From positions 310,001-374,000 of the forward strand of contig JBAOHV010000016.1 of NCBI GenBank assembly GCA_037045265.1: DNA of 64,000 bases. Direction: 5' to 3'. Source of the stretch: JBAOHV01 sp037045265. GTDB lineage: Bacteria > Actinomycetota > Acidimicrobiia > Acidimicrobiales > Microtrichaceae. Positions 25,212-34,603 of this stretch are shown here, piece by piece (position 1 is the stretch's first letter; every line of letters starts with the position of its first letter). The notes beneath the pieces were generated by a model that saw only the letters and a list, made by a program, of their open reading frames with translations, made no database searches and was not told the DNA's origin. The translations under genes were made by a program, and so were the position numbers.

Positions 25212-26457
25212 CTACTCGATGCGCAGGCCCGAGATGGCCCGGGAGATCACCAGCTGCTGGATCTGCTCGGTGCCCTCGAAGATGTCGAAGATCTTCGCGT
25301 CGCGGTGCCATGCGCTCCACCGGGTACTCACGGGTGTAGCCGTAGCCACCCAGGATCTGGATGGCACGCTCGGTGACCCACACAGCGGTGCGGCCGGCCT
25401 TGAGCTTGGACATGGAGCCCTCGGCGTCGACCTTGTAGCCGTCGCCGTTGCCGGACAGCCAGGATGCACGCCACACCAGCAGACGGGAGGCGTCGATCTG
25501 GGTCGCCATGTCGGCGAGCATGAAGGCGATCGACTGGTTCATGATGATCGGCTTGCCGAACGCGTGGCGCTCCTGGGCGTACTCGCAGCGCGTACTCGTA
25601 GGCGGCTCGGGCGACACCGACGGCCTGGGCGCCCACGGCAGGGCGGGTGGCCTCGAAGGTCGCCATGGCCGGCTGCTTGCCCGATGACACCTGCGGGCTT
25701 CTTCAGCGCCTCGCGGGCCCGGGCGAGCTTCTCGTCGAGCTTGTCCTTGCCACCGAGCAGGCACGATCCGGGGATGCGCACGTCCTCGAGCACGACCTCG
25801 GAGGTGTGGCTGGCGCGGATGCCGTGCTTCTTGTACTTCTGGCCCATCGACAGGCCGGGAGTGCCGGGCGGGATGATGAAGCTTGCCTGGCCACGGCCCT
25901 TCGAACTCGGTGTCGACCGTGGCGACGACCACGTGGATGTCGGCGATGCCGCCGTTGGTGATCCACGCCTTGGTGCCGTTGAGCACCCACTCGTCCTTGG
26001 CCTGGTCGTAGACGGCGCGGGTGCGCAGCGACGAGACGTCGGAACCTGCGTCGGGCTCGGACACGCAGAATGCTCCCAGCTGCGACCTTCTCCGGGGTGC
26101 CGTAGCACTGGGGAACCCACTCGAGCACCTGCTCGGGCGTGCCGTTGCCTGCGATGCCGGCAGCGGCGAGCGACCGAGCCCGAAGATGGCCAGGCCGATT
26201 CCGGCGTCAGCCCCAGAACAGCTCCTCGATGGCGACCGGCATGGTCAGGCCTGGTCGGGTCACCGAGCATCGCCTGGGCGATGAAGTCGAACGCAGTACA
26301 GCCCGATGTTGGCCGCTTCCTGCACGATCGGCCACGGGAACTCTTCACGCTCGTCCCACTCTTCGGCGGCCGGACGAACGACGCTCTCGCCGAAGTCGTG
26401 GATCCACTTCTGGATCTGGAGCTGATCCTCGTTGAGGCTGACGGAGAAGTCGGACAT
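25212..26457 (-). pseudogene. acyl-CoA dehydrogenase broken by about nine single-base shifts
   Basis: The start MSDFSVSLNEDQLQIQKWIH, the middle CVSEPDAGSDVSSLRTRA and LNGTKAWITNGGIADIHVVV, and the end ILGGYGYTREYPVERMA and IFDIFEGTEQIQQLVISR together give a full-length acyl-CoA dehydrogenase of about 400 residues. The frame is lost near 26297, 26253, 26212, 26180, 26088, 25897, 25690, 25593 and 25308, each repaired by removing about one base. All the shifts go in the same direction. Either the consensus is poor here or the gene is decaying; protein-level conservation between breaks favours sequence error. If intact, it performs the first step of beta-oxidation of an unknown acyl-CoA. Confidence 0.75.
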
Positions 26458-26521
26458 GTCGGGTCCTTCTTGTCGGGACGGTGTGCCCGTCGCTCGATCG
26501 CTGGTCGTGGCCGAACCGCCG

Positions 26522-26570
26522 GTAGTTACCGGCGAGTAGGTTACCGATGGGTAGGTTACCCACGGGTAAC
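26522..26570. repeat. iterated GTAGGTTACC elements between divergent genes
   Basis: GTAGTTACC (26522-26530), GTAGGTTACC (26536-26545) and GTAGGTTACC (26551-26560) recur at 14-15-base intervals, followed by the reverse half GGTAAC (26565-26570). They lie between the start of the acyl-CoA dehydrogenase gene and the start of the divergent HTH-membrane protein. The helical phasing is not exact, but arrays like this commonly bind a dimeric regulator. Confidence 0.6.
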
Positions 26571-26650
26571 CGCCTTTGCCAGTGCCCCGGGAACATCTGC
26601 TTGCTCAGGTCGACGGCGAGGTTGCCGATGGAACCGGTGGAGGTTCCGAC

Positions 26651-27540
26651 ATGTCAGCGACATCCACGATCGATCCAGGGCCGCGCCTGCGAAGAGCACG
26701 CGAGCTCTCTGGCATGCGCGAGCGCAGCGCCGCCAAGGCCGTCGGAGTGCGCCGCACCCAGCTGCGCGCCTGGGAATCCGGCACCGAACTACCCGACGCT
26801 GACGAACTGGCCCGCCTCGTCGAGCTCTACAGCGCGGACCTGGCCCAGGTGTGGCCCGACCGCCAGCCGCTGCTGTCACCGACCGAGCCGGGTGTGCTGA
26901 TCGTCGGGGACGAACGAGTCGAGCTGTTCCTGGAACCTGGCAGACCGATCGACAACCGCACCGTGCTGATGCGGTATCTGGCTGCGGTGCGCCGCCAGCG
27001 CAGCGAGGCCACCGACACCCGTGTCGAGCTGCGCGTGCTGCCGACATCGACAGCCTGGCGACCGTGCTCGATCTGAGCGATGTCGACCTTGAACGCCAGC
27101 TCGCCGAGCTGCTCGACCTGACCCCGGCGGGTGCCCGCTTCACAGCCAGGGCGATGATGGTCGGGGGGCTCACCGCCATCGCGGCGACCACCCTGGTCGC
27201 AGGATCGTGGTTCACCTCCCCCTCCATCGCCGATGCCACCCCCGCCCACGACATGGCCGTGGCGACCGCGCCGGCCCTGTTCGCGCCGGAACACGGCGAC
27301 CCAGCATCGACCGTCGACGTCGTCGACGCCGAGGTCGTCACCCAGAACGAGCAGGTCGAGTCGCCCTTCAGCACCGAGCCGAACGCATCAGCCGCCGACG
27401 TCGAGCTCGCCCCGGCGGTGTTCGCCGTCGCGCCGGCGACCGAATGGCAACCGGTGGTCCATGGGCCGACCGTCGATGGGCCGACTCTCGAAGCACCACC
27501 GGAGGCACCCGCAGCCCTCCCTTCCGCCCAGCTGCCCTGA
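26651..27540 (+). CDS. XRE-type HTH protein with transmembrane anchor (one frameshift)
   Basis: About 296 residues. An N-terminal HTH (LRRARELSGMRERSAAKAVG, then RRTQLRAWESGTELP) is followed by a linker, one membrane helix (ARAMMVGGLTAIAATTLVAG, about residues 165-185) and an acidic, Ala/Pro/Val-rich exterior tail of low complexity. The layout recalls RodZ-like or membrane-bound one-component regulators. The frame breaks near 27045-27050, between the linker and the helix. ATG 26651 is chosen because it places the HTH at residue 12; upstream codons cover the GTAGGTTACC array. It is divergent from the acyl-CoA dehydrogenase gene and possibly its regulator. Confidence 0.65.
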
Positions 27541-27563
27541 CCGACAGGGCCGACGGGCCTGGA

Positions 27564-28925
27564 TCAGCCTGGCCGGACGACGGTGCCGTCGGGGCCGTCC
27601 TCGACGACGTAGCCCATCGAGACCAGCCGGTCACGCAGGTCGTCGGCAGCAGCCCAGTCCTTCGCTGCCCGAGCGGCGTCGCGTTCGAGCGCGAGCTCTG
27701 TGACACCTGCAGGCACCTCACCCACCTGGTCACGCACATCCAGGCCGAGCGCGTCGAGCATCGAACGCCACGCCGCGGCCAGCGGCGCAGCAGCGGCGGT
27801 GTCGCCGGAGTCGAGCAGCGAGTTCACCTCGGTGACCAGGCCGAACAGCTGGGCGCACACCGCGGGAGTGTCCAGGTTGTCGTCCATGGCTGCGGCGAAC
27901 CCGGCCATCACCTCGGGAGCTGCTGCGGCCTGGGGGACGTCGCTCACGCGCCTGGCGAGCGCGTCGAGGCGGTCGAGCGACGCCTCGGCCTGGCCGATAG
28001 TCGCCGCGGTCACCTCGAGCGGTGAGCGGTAGTGCGACTGGAGCACCAACAGCCGGTAGGCGCGGGGATCGTGCTGGGCGATCAGGTCGGTCAGGGTCGT
28101 GAAGTTGCCGAGCGACTTCGACATCTTCTCGCCCGCCACCTCGACGAACCCGTTGTGGGCCCACCGGCGGGCGAACGGACGGCCGAGCGCGACCGCCTGG
28201 GCTCGTTCGTTCTCGTGGTGCGGGAATGCCAGATCCATAGCCGCCGCCGTGCAGGTCGAACCCGTCACCGAGCAGGTCGAGCGCTCATCACCACACACTC
28301 GGTGTGCCAACCGGGACGACCCGGACCCCACGGCGACGGCCACGACGGCTCGTCGGGCTTGGCCATCTTCCACATGGCGAAGTCGGCCTGATGACGCTTC
28401 TGCTCCCCCACGAGCTCGACGCTCGCCGCCGCCGGCGAGCATCTCGTCGAGCGACTGGTGGGCGAGCAGACCGTAGCCATCGACGTCGGGCACCGACAGG
28501 TACACGCCGTCGTCGGTGAGGTAGGCGGCACCGCTGGTCACGAGCTCCTGGATCATGTCGACCATCTGTTGCACGTACCCGGTCGCGTGCGGCACCTGAT
28601 CGGGACGCAGCACACCGATGGCGTCCATCGCTTCGAACCAGACCCGCTCGAACTCCTCGGTGATCTCCTGCCAGGGCCGGCCCTCGTCCTGGGAACGCCT
28701 GATGATCTTGTCGTCTATGTCGGTGATGTTCGACACGTAGGTGACGTCGAGTCCCGCCCAGATCAGGTAGCGGCGCAGCACGTCGAACACGAGCGAGAAC
28801 CGACCGTGGCCCAGGTGCGGCGGTCCGTACACGGTGGGCCCGCACACGTACATCGACACCTGCCCCGGGGTGCGCGGCTCGAGCGGCAGCACCTGGCCTG
28901 CGGCGGTGTCGTACAACCGGATCAT
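27564..28925 (-). CDS. cysS: cysteinyl-tRNA synthetase (two frameshifts)
   Basis: Attaches cysteine to tRNA-Cys. The zinc site begins in VSMYVCGPTVYGPPHLGHGR, which also holds the HIGH-like motif LGHG, and continues in WHTECVVMS and AFPHHENERAQ. KMSKS is intact in GEKMSKSLGNF, and the C-terminal anticodon region ends ERDAARAAKDWAAADDLRDR. Between about 28435 and 28240 the sequence runs in another frame (ELVGEQKRHQADFAMWKM), so two compensating shifts are needed. The full C-terminal domain argues for CysS, not the shorter mycothiol ligase MshC. An essential gene broken this way is evidence for consensus errors. Confidence 0.88.
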   Translation of the reverse strand: MIRLYDTAAGQVLPLEPRTPGQVSMYVCGPTVYGPPHLGHGRFSLVFDVLRRYLIWAGLDVTYVSNITDIDDKIIRRSQDEGRPWQEITEEFERVWFEAMDAIGVLRPDQVPHATGYVQQMVDMIQELVTSGAAYLTDDGVYLSVPDVDGYGLLAHQSLDEMLAGGGERRARGGAEASSGRLRHVEDGQARRAVVAVAVGSGSSRLAHRVCGDERSTCSVTGSTCTAAAMDLAFPHHENERAQAVALGRPFARRWAHNGFVEVAGEKMSKSLGNFTTLTDLIAQHDPRAYRLLVLQSHYRSPLEVTAATIGQAEASLDRLDALARRVSDVPQAAAAPEVMAGFAAAMDDNLDTPAVCAQLFGLVTEVNSLLDSGDTAAAAPLAAAWRSMLDALGLDVRDQVGEVPAGVTELALERDAARAAKDWAAADDLRDRLVSMGYVVEDGPDGTVVRPG

Positions 28926-28946
28926 GGACGTCGAGACTACCGGCGC

Positions 28947-30201
28947 ATGTTCAACCCACCGGCGGTCCACGCCGATGCTGGGTCCGTGCGTGCTGTCGAT
29001 CTGCCACCCGTACCGCCCCGCGACGCCCCCCTGGCGCGTACTGCGCTGGCGCTGGTGCCCGTAGGGGTCGCCGGGGTCGTGGCTGCCACGGGCATCATCG
29101 CCATCGGTTGGTCAGTGGCGCTGGTCATGGCCGCCCTGGTGAGCAGCGCAGCACTGCTCACCGCACTGGTGGTCACTCCGCTGCGCGGCAACTACCGCTC
29201 TCGCCCGACGCCACGGGACCGACATGGAGATGCTGCTCAACGCGGAGCGCTCCGCACATGACGTACAGGACCGCTTGGACCGGGCTCTCCCGATGTGCGA
29301 CACCGAGGCAGACACGCTGCGGACGGGTCTGCGTGCGACTGGCGAGCTCGTCGGCGATGCACAGATCTCGCTGCTGCTCGCCCGGCCCGGCGAGGCACGG
29401 GTCGCGTGGGAGCTACCGCTCGGCGACGGCTGCCTGGGCGACGCCAAGCCGCTGCCGAGCGCACCGGCGTGCGCCGCACTGGCTGGCTCGGCGACGGCGA
29501 CGAGCGCCCGTTCGAACGCGCTGGATGCGTGCGCCCACGTACGCGACGAGTGCCACGAGACGTCGTCGGCGTGTGTTCCGCTGCGTGCCGACGACGGACC
29601 GATCGGCGTGCTGTGCGTACAAGGACCGCCGGGTGAGCTGCCCGACGAAGCCACCCTGCGACGCCTCGAGTGGATCACCCAGCGGGTCGGGGCGCGTGTA
29701 TCGGTGTTGCGGGCCGCTCACGGCCCGGCGGGCGCCGGTAGCCCGGATCCGCTGACAGGGCTGCCCACCCGGTCGGCGCTGCGCGAGCAGTTGCGGGAAC
29801 GGATGCGGTCGCTCACCCCCTTCTGCGTGGCCACGCTCGAGGTCGACGGCTTCGACGAGATCCGTACGGACGACGACGCCGACCATGCGCTCCGATCAGT
29901 CGCCGAGGTGCTCTGCAGCACCTTGCGTCCCGACGACGCGATCTTCCGGCTGGGTGACGGACGTTTCGCCGCCGTGATGAACGGCTGCGACGTCGTGCAG
30001 GCCTCCGGTGCGCTCGAACGGGCACGCGAAACGCTGGTGCTGGCCCACGCCACCGGCGAGACGCACTTCCCGCTGACCTTCTCCGCCGGAGTCGTCGAGT
30101 CCCAGAACGCCGGCTCCCTGGTACAACTGATCGGGCTGGCCGATGCCGCCTGCGAACGAGCGGTTACCCAGGGCGGGAACCGGGTCAGCGCGGCGGACTG
30201 A
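28947..30201 (+). CDS. membrane-bound GAF/GGDEF-like signalling protein with degenerate active site (one frameshift)
   Basis: About 417 residues. Two N-terminal membrane helices (TALALVPVGVAGVVAATGII and SVALVMAALVSSAALLTALV) are in one frame; after a shift near 29205-29220 the rest continues. A GAF-like middle (about 110-240) with several cysteines precedes a GGDEF-like C-terminus starting DPLTGLPTRSALREQL. The signature position reads RLGDGRF rather than GGDEF, and the usual metal-binding DxD region is CVATLEVDGFDEI. Diguanylate cyclase activity is therefore doubtful; a regulatory or GTP-binding role is more likely. The 3-prime end overlaps the convergent SDR gene by 17 bases. Confidence 0.7.
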
Positions 30202-31027
30202 GAAGGTCGATCGGCGCTTCGCCTGCTGCCATACGCCGGACCCGGTCGGTCGCCGCCCAGGCGATCTCGGGCTGGGGCAGCACCCAGAAGCGACGGTCTG
30301 CGAGCGCCCCTGCGATCGCTTCGGCGATCGATTCCGGGGGCGCACCGCTGCTGACGCCGGCCTGGACCACCCGATCGAGGACATCTGCCTCGCCGACCAG
30401 CTCGCGGTCGTCCGAGCCAGCCGCTGACATCGAGTTCGAGGCGATCGAGGTGGCGACGTTGCCAGGACAGACCACCGAGGCGTGAACCGTGGGCGCTACC
30501 AGTGCCAACTCGTGGTGCAGCGACTCCATCGCCCCGACCACGGCGTGCTTGGTCGACACGTACGGCGCCAGACCGGGCGTGGCGACGAGACCAGCCCCCG
30601 AGGCCAAAGCCACCACGTGGCCACCACCACGGTCGATCATCGCCGGTACGGCGGCACGGATGCCGTGCACCACACCCCAGTAGTTGACCCGTACCTGAAG
30701 CTCCCACTCCTCGAGGGGCACCTCCCAGGACAGTCCGGTCAACGACACCCCGGCGTTGAGAACGCTCACGGCCAACCCGCCCAGGTCCGCCGCCGCAGTG
30801 ACCAGGTCCTCGTGGTGTGACCTGTCACCCACGTCCCCGACGAGCAGTTCGACGGCGGTTCCGGCGGGCAGCTCCCCGAGCAACCGCTCGAGGCCTGTTC
30901 GATCACGGTCGGCGAGCACCAGCGACATCCCCGCACCAGCGAGCTGCAGCGCGACCGCGCCCCCGATACCCCCACCGGCTCCGGTGATGACCGCCGCGGC
31001 GTCCGAGCGGAACCCGATCTCGGTCAT
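30185..31027 (-). CDS. short-chain dehydrogenase/reductase
   Basis: A 280-residue classical SDR with a Rossmann fold. The cofactor loop is TGAGGGIGGAVA (about residue 15), the Asp of VLADRDR suggests NAD preference, and LNAG is the structural motif. The catalytic Ser lies in VALASGAG, and YVSTK provides Tyr and Lys. Substrate unknown; the fold and length fit steroid- or fatty-alcohol-type dehydrogenases common in actinobacteria. ATG 31027 is chosen because the upstream extension is non-conserved and GC-rich. It is divergent from valS. Confidence 0.85.
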   Translation of the reverse strand: MTEIGFRSDAAAVITGAGGGIGGAVALQLAGAGMSLVLADRDRTGLERLLGELPAGTAVELLVGDVGDRSHHEDLVTAAADLGGLAVSVLNAGVSLTGLSWEVPLEEWELQVRVNYWGVVHGIRAAVPAMIDRGGGHVVALASGAGLVATPGLAPYVSTKHAVVGAMESLHHELALVAPTVHASVVCPGNVATSIASNSMSAAGSDDRELVGEADVLDRVVQAGVSSGAPPESIAEAIAGALADRRFWVLPQPEIAWAATDRVRRMAAGEAPIDLLSPPR

Positions 31028-31112
31028 GTGCACCCCCTGCGCTCGACGGCACCGTCCAGAGTAGGGCTCCGGCTTCGGGCCGTAGTGGGCCGACCGGTAG
31101 CTTGGCAGCCGT

Positions 31113-33722
31113 ATGCCAGCACAGCCTCCCTCACCTCTCCCGAGCCGAACCGTCCCCGACAAGCCATCGGTGGATGGGCTGGAGGAGCGCTGGATCCCGA
31201 TCTGGGACGAGCAGGGTACGTACCGCTTCGACCCGCCGGCGTCACGCGAAGACGTCTACTCGATCGACACCCCTCCCCCGACCGCGTCGGGTTCGCTGCA
31301 CATCGGTCACGTGTTCAGCTACACCCACACCGACACGATCGCCCGGTTCCAGCGCATGCGCGGCCGGCACGTCTTCTACCCGATGGGCTGGGACGACAAC
31401 GGGCTGCCGACCGAACGCCGGGTCGAGAACTACTACGGCGTCGTCTGCGACACCTCGGTCCCCTACGACCCCGCGTTGGCGGCGCCCACGTCGCCGCCGA
31501 AGGACCGCGCCGACTTCCTGCGGATCAGCCGACCCAACTTCATCGAGCTGTGCGAGCAGTTGCTCATCACCGACGAGCAGGCGTTCGAGGACCTGTTCAG
31601 GCACCTGGCGTTGTCTGTCGACTGGTCCCTCGGCTACACGACGATCAGCGAGTCGACTCGTCGCATCTCGCAGAGGGCGTTCCTGCACAACCTGGCCCGC
31701 GGCCAGGCGTACTCCGCCGAGGCACCCTCGCTGTGGGACGTCACGTTCCAGACCGCCGTCGCCCAGGCCGAGCTCGAGGACCGCGAACGCCCTGGCGCCT
31801 ACCACAAGCTCGCTTTCCACCGAAGCGACGGCGGCGACGACATCCTCATCGACACGACTCGTCCGGAACTGGTCGTGAGTTGCGTTGCGCTGGTGGCGCA
31901 CCCCGACGACGAGCGCTACCAGCCGCTGTTCGGAACCACTGTCACCACCCCGATCTTCGGTGTCCGGGTCCCCGTCCTCGCCCATCACCTCGCCGAGCCC
32001 GACAAGGGGACCGGCGTCGCCATGATCTGCACCTTCGGCGACCTGACCGATGTCATCTGGTGGCGCGAGCTGGCGCTGCCCACCCGCGCGGTGATCGGGC
32101 GCGACGGCCGCTTCACCGAGGAAGCACCGGAGTGGCTCGACTCCGACCGGGCCGCGCCAGGCGTACGCACGGATCGCCCGCAAGGCCGCCGGCGGCGCAC
32201 GCAACCAGATGGTCGAGATGCTGCACCGAGTCCGGCGAGATGCTCGGCGAACCGCGCCCGATCAGCCACCCGGTCAAGTTCTTCGAGAAGGGCGACAAGC
32301 CACTCGAGATCGTCACGTCGCGCCAGTGGTACATCCGCAACGGTGGCCGCTCCGACGATCTCAAGGCAGACCTCGTCGCCCGCGGCAGCGAGCTCGACTG
32401 GCACCCGGGCTACATGCGGCACCGCTACGACAACTGGGTCGAGGGGCTCAACGGCGACTGGCTGGTCTCCCGCCAGCGCTACTTCGGTGTGCCGTTCCCT
32501 GTCTGGTACCCGGTGCTCGACGACGGCAGCGCCGACCACGACAACCCGATCCTCGCGCCGGACGACTCGGCGCTCCCGGTCGACCCTCAGGCCGAGTGTC
32601 CACCGGGCTTCAGCGAGGATCAGCGCGGTGTTCCGGGCGGGTTCACGGGCGACCCCGACATCATGGACACATGGGCGACCTCGTCGCTGACGCCGCTGAT
32701 CGCTTGCCGGCTGGGGCGAGGAACCGGCGCTGTTCGACCTCACCTTCCCGATGGACCTGCGCCCGCAGGGCCACGACATCATCCGCACCTGGCTGTTCTC
32801 GACCGTGCTGCGCAGCCACGACGAGTTCGACCATGTGCCGTGGTCGAACGTCGCCCTCTCCGGTTGGATCCTCGATCCGGACCGCAAGAAGATGTCCAAA
32901 TCCAAGGGCAACGTCGTCACGCCGATCGGCCTGCTCGAGAAGTACGGCTCCGACGGGGTGCGCTACTGGGCGGCATCGGGACGTCCGGGCGCGGACACGG
33001 CGTTCGACGAGCAGCAGATGAAGGTCGGGCGGCGTCTGGCGATCAAGCTGCTCAACGCGTCGAAGTTCGCCCTCTCCTTCGGTGAAGCGGACTCGCCCAT
33101 CGAGTCACCCGATTGGATCTCCCGACCACTCGACCGTTCCATGGTCGCGGCGCTCACCCGTCTCGTCGACGAAGCGACCGCTGCGTTCGAGGTCTACGAC
33201 TACGCCAGGGCCCTGGAGCGCGCCGAGGGGTTCTTCTGGCGCTTCTGCGACGACTACCTGGAGCTGGTCAAGACCCGCGCCTACGACGAGTCCGACCCCG
33301 AAGGAGCGGCGTCGGCCCGCGCCGCGCTGGCGGTGGCGCTCTCCGTTCTGCACCGGCTGTTCGCACCGTTCCTGCCGTTCACGACCGACGAGGTCTGGTC
33401 GTGGTGGATGGAAGGATCGGTGCACTCGTCTCGCTGGCCCGAATCGGCCGAGCTCCGCCCGCTCGCCGCCGACGCGTCCGCCGACGCGTTGGACCTGGCC
33501 GGACAGGTCCTGTCCGAGCTGCGCGGGGCCAAGTCGGCCGCCAAGGCTTCGATGCGCGCCGAGGTGTCACTCGCGGTGATCACCGACACCGCCGAGCGCC
33601 TGGATCTGCTCGCCGGGGTCATCGACGACGTGGTCGCCACCGGCAACGTCACCGAGTTGCGCACCCAGGTGGGTGCCGGCTTCACCGTCGAGGCGACCGT
33701 CGTACCGCCCCCGGCCACATAG
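31113..33722 (+). CDS. valS: valyl-tRNA synthetase (two frameshifts)
   Basis: Charges tRNA-Val and edits mischarged threonine. The HIGH motif is SGSLHIGHVFSYTHTD, GWDDNGLPTERRVENYYGV is the class Ia core, DTTRPELVVSCVALVAH is the CP1 editing domain, and KKMSKSKGNVVTP is the KMSKS loop. The anticodon-binding domain ends near GAGFTVEATVVPPP. The frame is lost near 32160-32230 (after DSDRAAPG, resuming with CTESGEMLGEPRP) and near 32695-32705 (resuming with LFDLTFPMDLRPQGHDIIRT). The restored length is about 870 residues, typical for the actinobacterial form without a long coiled-coil tail. Confidence 0.9.
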
Positions 33723-33743
33723 GGGTCGGAGACCCAGGGCTCA

Positions 33744-34364
33744 TCAGCCGAGGCGGCGGGGCGCCTCGTTCAGCGACACGCGGCCCTGCTTGTGGTCGAC
33801 CATCTCGACGAGCACCTGGTAGAAGAACCCCGGATCGTCTACGTCATCGATCGTGTGCAGCCCGGACCGTTCGTTCGCCGACTCGATACGGATCGTCGCC
33901 GTGCGGGCCAGCCACTGGAAGATCGTCTCGCTGCGGGTGATGTCGGTCACCTTGCCCCAGGGGATGAACTCGGCGTGACGGTTGAGCACGCCGTGCACCC
34001 GCATGACCCGCAGGTCGGTCACGACGTAGCGGGTGAACCAGGCCTGCAGCGCCCGGTAGCCGATGACACCGCCGAGCACCGCCAGGCACAGCACGACAAG
34101 CGCCGTCACAGCTGACCCGACCGTGCCGACCACGAAGCCGGCGAGCACGAGCGCCAGCCCGATCCAGACGACCTGGCCGACCAGGAAACCGCGGATGGAC
34201 CGTGTCTCCTCGAGCACCACCCGCTCGCCGGGAACCAGGTAGCCGTCGACGATGTCGTCGGGGTGCCAACCCCGTGGGGCACGGCCCGCGGATTGGCCGG
34301 CGCCCGGCCGTTGCGAACCGCGCCCGCCGAACGCTCGGGAGCGCCGGACGGGTTGGACGGTCAT
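33744..34364 (-). CDS. membrane PH-like (bPH_2/DUF304) domain protein
   Basis: A 206-residue protein. A basic, Arg/Gly-rich N-terminus (about 1-35) and a strand GYLVPGERVVLEETRS precede two membrane helices (GQVVWIGLALVLAGFVVGTV, VTALVVLCLAVLGGVIGYRA). A bacterial PH-like domain follows, with YVVTDLRVMRVHGVLNRHAEFIPWGKVTDI, the signature of the YdbS/YdbT family. Function is unknown; relatives are implicated in membrane stress. The start ATG 34364 overlaps the stop of the 57-residue gene (ATGA). The open frame continues upstream but has no protein character there. Confidence 0.78.
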   Translation of the reverse strand: MTVQPVRRSRAFGGRGSQRPGAGQSAGRAPRGWHPDDIVDGYLVPGERVVLEETRSIRGFLVGQVVWIGLALVLAGFVVGTVGSAVTALVVLCLAVLGGVIGYRALQAWFTRYVVTDLRVMRVHGVLNRHAEFIPWGKVTDITRSETIFQWLARTATIRIESANERSGLHTIDDVDDPGFFYQVLVEMVDHKQGRVSLNEAPRRLG

Positions 34365-34534
34365 CCCAGGTTGCCCAGGAACTCCGCGACCCGAGCGACG
34401 GCGTCCTGGAGGAACCCGCCCACGTTGCCGAGCAGGTGGCTCATGTCCTGGGCCGCGACGGCCGGGTTGCGCCACAGGGCGAGCGCGAAGAACCCACCGG
34501 CGAGCAGCATGAGCGGCATCAGCTTGTTGTTCAT
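34361..34534 (-). CDS. 57-residue membrane protein coupled to the PH-domain gene
   Basis: MNNKLMPLMLLAGGFFALAL, then a polar stretch and an amphipathic C-terminal helix VGGFLQDAVARVAEFLGNLG. One N-terminal membrane helix, no cysteines. Its stop overlaps the PH-domain start, so the two are probably translated together and may interact in the membrane. The ribosome binding site is weak (GAGG about 10 bases upstream on this strand). I do not recognise a family; the call rests on coupling and composition. Confidence 0.55.
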   Translation of the reverse strand: MNNKLMPLMLLAGGFFALALWRNPAVAAQDMSHLLGNVGGFLQDAVARVAEFLGNLG

Positions 34535-34603
34535 GGCGGTCCTCGACCTCCCGACCGCGAACGCCCCGGGAACTCAGTCTGCGAGCGAAGGTACCAGCCG
34601 CTC

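Larger units (their letters stand above)
24251..25284. repeat. direct repeats (24251-24280 and 25255-25284) flanking the HTH-nucleotidyltransferase/HepT module
   Basis: Two 30-base copies of the acyl-CoA dehydrogenase 3-prime coding end, differing at one base, bracket the toxin-antitoxin-like pair. The right copy is inside the dehydrogenase gene; the left copy belongs to the remnant. This is what integration or recombination at a dehydrogenase 3-prime end would leave. Confidence 0.5.

Noticed and set aside
24223..26457. Insertion sequence or transposon responsible for the disruption
   Set aside because: No transposase-like protein, terminal inverted repeats or target duplications were visible; only the 30-base direct repeats of coding origin.
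27564..28925. Mycothiol ligase MshC
   Set aside because: The protein has the full CysS C-terminal domain (ERDAARAAKDWAAADDLRDR), which MshC lacks.
29224..30201. Soluble GGDEF protein starting at 29224
   Set aside because: Two membrane helices from 28947 align in the adjacent frame directly upstream, so the shorter start is probably an artefact of the indel.
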